Source: Globobulimina sp.
Lineage: Eukaryota > Foraminifera > Rotaliida
Direction: 5' to 3'
DNA: 6,891 bases
Assembly: GCA_003354225.1 (NCBI GenBank)
Contig: PIVH01000223.1
Coordinates: 1 to 6,891 of the forward strand
Under the pieces are notes generated by a model. The model searched no databases and was not told the DNA's origin. It saw nothing but the letters and a program-made list of their open reading frames with translations. How positions within the stretch are numbered: the first letter of the stretch is position 1; each line of letters begins with the position of its first letter. Position numbers and translations under genes: made by a program. This document shows, piece by piece, positions 5,656 to 6,891 of the stretch.

Positions 5656-6891
5656 ATGTCGTTGCTAAGTAGAGGTGGATTTTTAGGTGGCACGTCTGAG
5701 GGCGTTGGTTTTCAAGTTTTCACTCAATCTGACAATAACCCAGGTGTATATGCAGATGCTGCTGCAAGAGATACGTATTTCAGTGTCAATCAGCCTGAAG
5801 TCGACCGGTTGGCAGATAACGAATTTCTCATCATTAAACTGTTAGATGATGGCGGTGGAAATATAGCATATCAGCAGTATAATGGTCCGTCAGGTTCTTA
5901 TGTAAACACTAACTGGAACGATGTAACAAGTCTCACACAAGGTGATACAGGTGCACCCGGTGCAACAGGTAATAGCTACTTCTTTAGTTCTATTGCAGCA
6001 CGCAACACGTTCTTTGGCACACCACCAAACCAGACATTACTTGAAGAAGACCTACCAATTGAAGTAAACACAGGCAGTGGTAAAGTAGCACCGTACACAT
6101 GGAAAGGTGCAACAGCACCAGTAAGCTATGACCCTAGTTTATTCATATTAGCTAGTGTTAAATCTGGCACCGGTTCATTCTTACTAGCACAGGCTCATGG
6201 GATGAGTTCATCAGGTGAGAATGTGTCATTCTCAAATCTACAATCTGGTAAGGTATTCCATCCAACATGGCAAACATACGCTGACGGTAATACCTCCGTC
6301 GTACGAGTTAGAACAACACAACCCGAGTTTACCATCTCTGACAAAACAGCAAATCTACTGAATCCTGTATGGGATAACGGAGCTGTTACTAGTGCTGATG
6401 AAACGGTTACGAAAGTGACGCTTGATTTTGTTAATCCAGTTACAAACTTAATTGTTAACGTACAGATTGATAGTGAAGACTTCTACAGAGGAGAGTTTGG
6501 GGCGTTCGGCACTGGTGAACAACTTATCGACGTTGACCCGCCAGTAGATGTAGAAGTCGGGAAACTAATAACCTTCAGCGTCAGTGACGGGGTAGCTGGT
6601 GATGTAACATTGAAAGGTAGTAACTCTATCTTAGATACAATGGGGCGACCTATACCATTCCAAAAAGTTATATTAGCTACTTGGGTTGATAATAAGGTTT
6701 TCGCTGATGATGATGCAACACTACAACTAAAAGCACCAGCCGCAGGAGATGCAACAATAAACTTTGCTAGTAGTACTGACGCGGTTAAAGGTGTTATTAA
6801 ATATGACGACGCTACCGACAAATTTAGTATTGATGTATCAGATGGTTTGTCAGAGTTATATCTAAACACTGCCGTCATAATCCATAGAGGT
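5656..6891 (+). CDS. Fibre-like virion protein with collagen-like linker (partial, runs off window)
   Basis: The frame from ATG 5656 is open for 412 codons to the window end, so the C-terminus is missing. The ribosome site GAGGG (5644-5648) lies seven bases upstream. Residues 1-30 form a glycine-rich head. A module at about 34-95 begins AAARDTYF and ends near a YQQYNG...SY...W pattern. A short Gly-X-Y run, GDTGAPGATG (96-105), follows, as in trimeric phage fibres. A second, diverged copy of the module starts at A114 (AARNTFF) with YTWKGATAPVSYDP. Residues from about 165 onward are beta-rich, with DVDPPVDVEVGKLITFSV (287-304) and a repeating polar-hydrophobic pattern. No cysteine is seen. This composition fits a trimeric phage fibre or surface appendage. 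Its position right after MuF makes a head fibre as plausible as a tail fibre. Receptor-binding residues and any chaperone domain would lie beyond the window. Confidence 0.85.
   Translation, partial: MSLLSRGGFLGGTSEGVGFQVFTQSDNNPGVYADAAARDTYFSVNQPEVDRLADNEFLIIKLLDDGGGNIAYQQYNGPSGSYVNTNWNDVTSLTQGDTGAPGATGNSYFFSSIAARNTFFGTPPNQTLLEEDLPIEVNTGSGKVAPYTWKGATAPVSYDPSLFILASVKSGTGSFLLAQAHGMSSSGENVSFSNLQSGKVFHPTWQTYADGNTSVVRVRTTQPEFTISDKTANLLNPVWDNGAVTSADETVTKVTLDFVNPVTNLIVNVQIDSEDFYRGEFGAFGTGEQLIDVDPPVDVEVGKLITFSVSDGVAGDVTLKGSNSILDTMGRPIPFQKVILATWVDNKVFADDDATLQLKAPAAGDATINFASSTDAVKGVIKYDDATDKFSIDVSDGLSELYLNTAVIIHRG

Noticed and set aside
6483-6878. Leftward 131-residue open frame
   Set aside because: It lies wholly inside the fibre-like gene on the opposite strand, has no ribosome site that I can see, and its composition looks like an antisense shadow.
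1-6891. tRNA genes, CRISPR arrays, insertion sequences, integrase or attachment sites
   Set aside because: No cloverleaf, spaced direct repeats, transposase or integrase sequence, or terminal inverted repeats were seen. The only clear direct repeat is the coding duplication at 355-468.

Overview
The window looks like the packaging and head module of a tailed double-stranded DNA bacteriophage (Caudoviricetes), free or as a prophage. The evidence is an unbroken same-strand run of small terminase, large terminase, HK97-type portal and Mu gpF-like head-morphogenesis genes, followed by structural genes of fibre or decoration character. The DNA is AT-rich by eye and every supported gene reads rightward. 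Each gene start has a GGAG/AGGA-type Shine-Dalgarno site, which points to a bacterial host. The host cannot be named from the sequence alone; an AT-rich Gram-negative such as a marine gammaproteobacterium is a guess.

Region by region: bases 3-44 are the last codons of an upstream gene. Bases 46-543 encode a small cysteine-rich, probably zinc-binding protein of unknown function that carries a near-perfect 57-bp in-frame tandem duplication. Bases 581-616 hold a long hairpin followed by T residues, probably a terminator, just before terS. TerS (634-1284) and TerL (1294-2766) form the DNA-packaging motor. The portal gene (2826-4355) follows a 59-base AT-rich gap with promoter-like sequence, and it overlaps the MuF-like gene (4342-5226) by 14 bases. 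A 139-base gap (5227-5365) holds a weak terminator-like element and a leader hairpin. It leads to a 95-residue beta-rich protein (5366-5653) and a fibre-like protein (5656 to the window end, still open) with a duplicated module joined by a short collagen-like Gly-X-Y stretch.

How the parts work together: TerS recognises phage DNA and hands it to TerL, which cuts it and pumps it through the portal ring. The MuF-like protein is a minor head protein associated with the portal vertex. The two downstream proteins are most likely virion surface proteins. They occupy the place where protease, scaffold and major capsid genes normally sit, so they may be head fibres or decorations rather than tail fibres.

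No wholly new system is evident. The most unusual items are the duplicated repeat in the zinc-binding-like gene and the fibre-type genes inserted straight after MuF.
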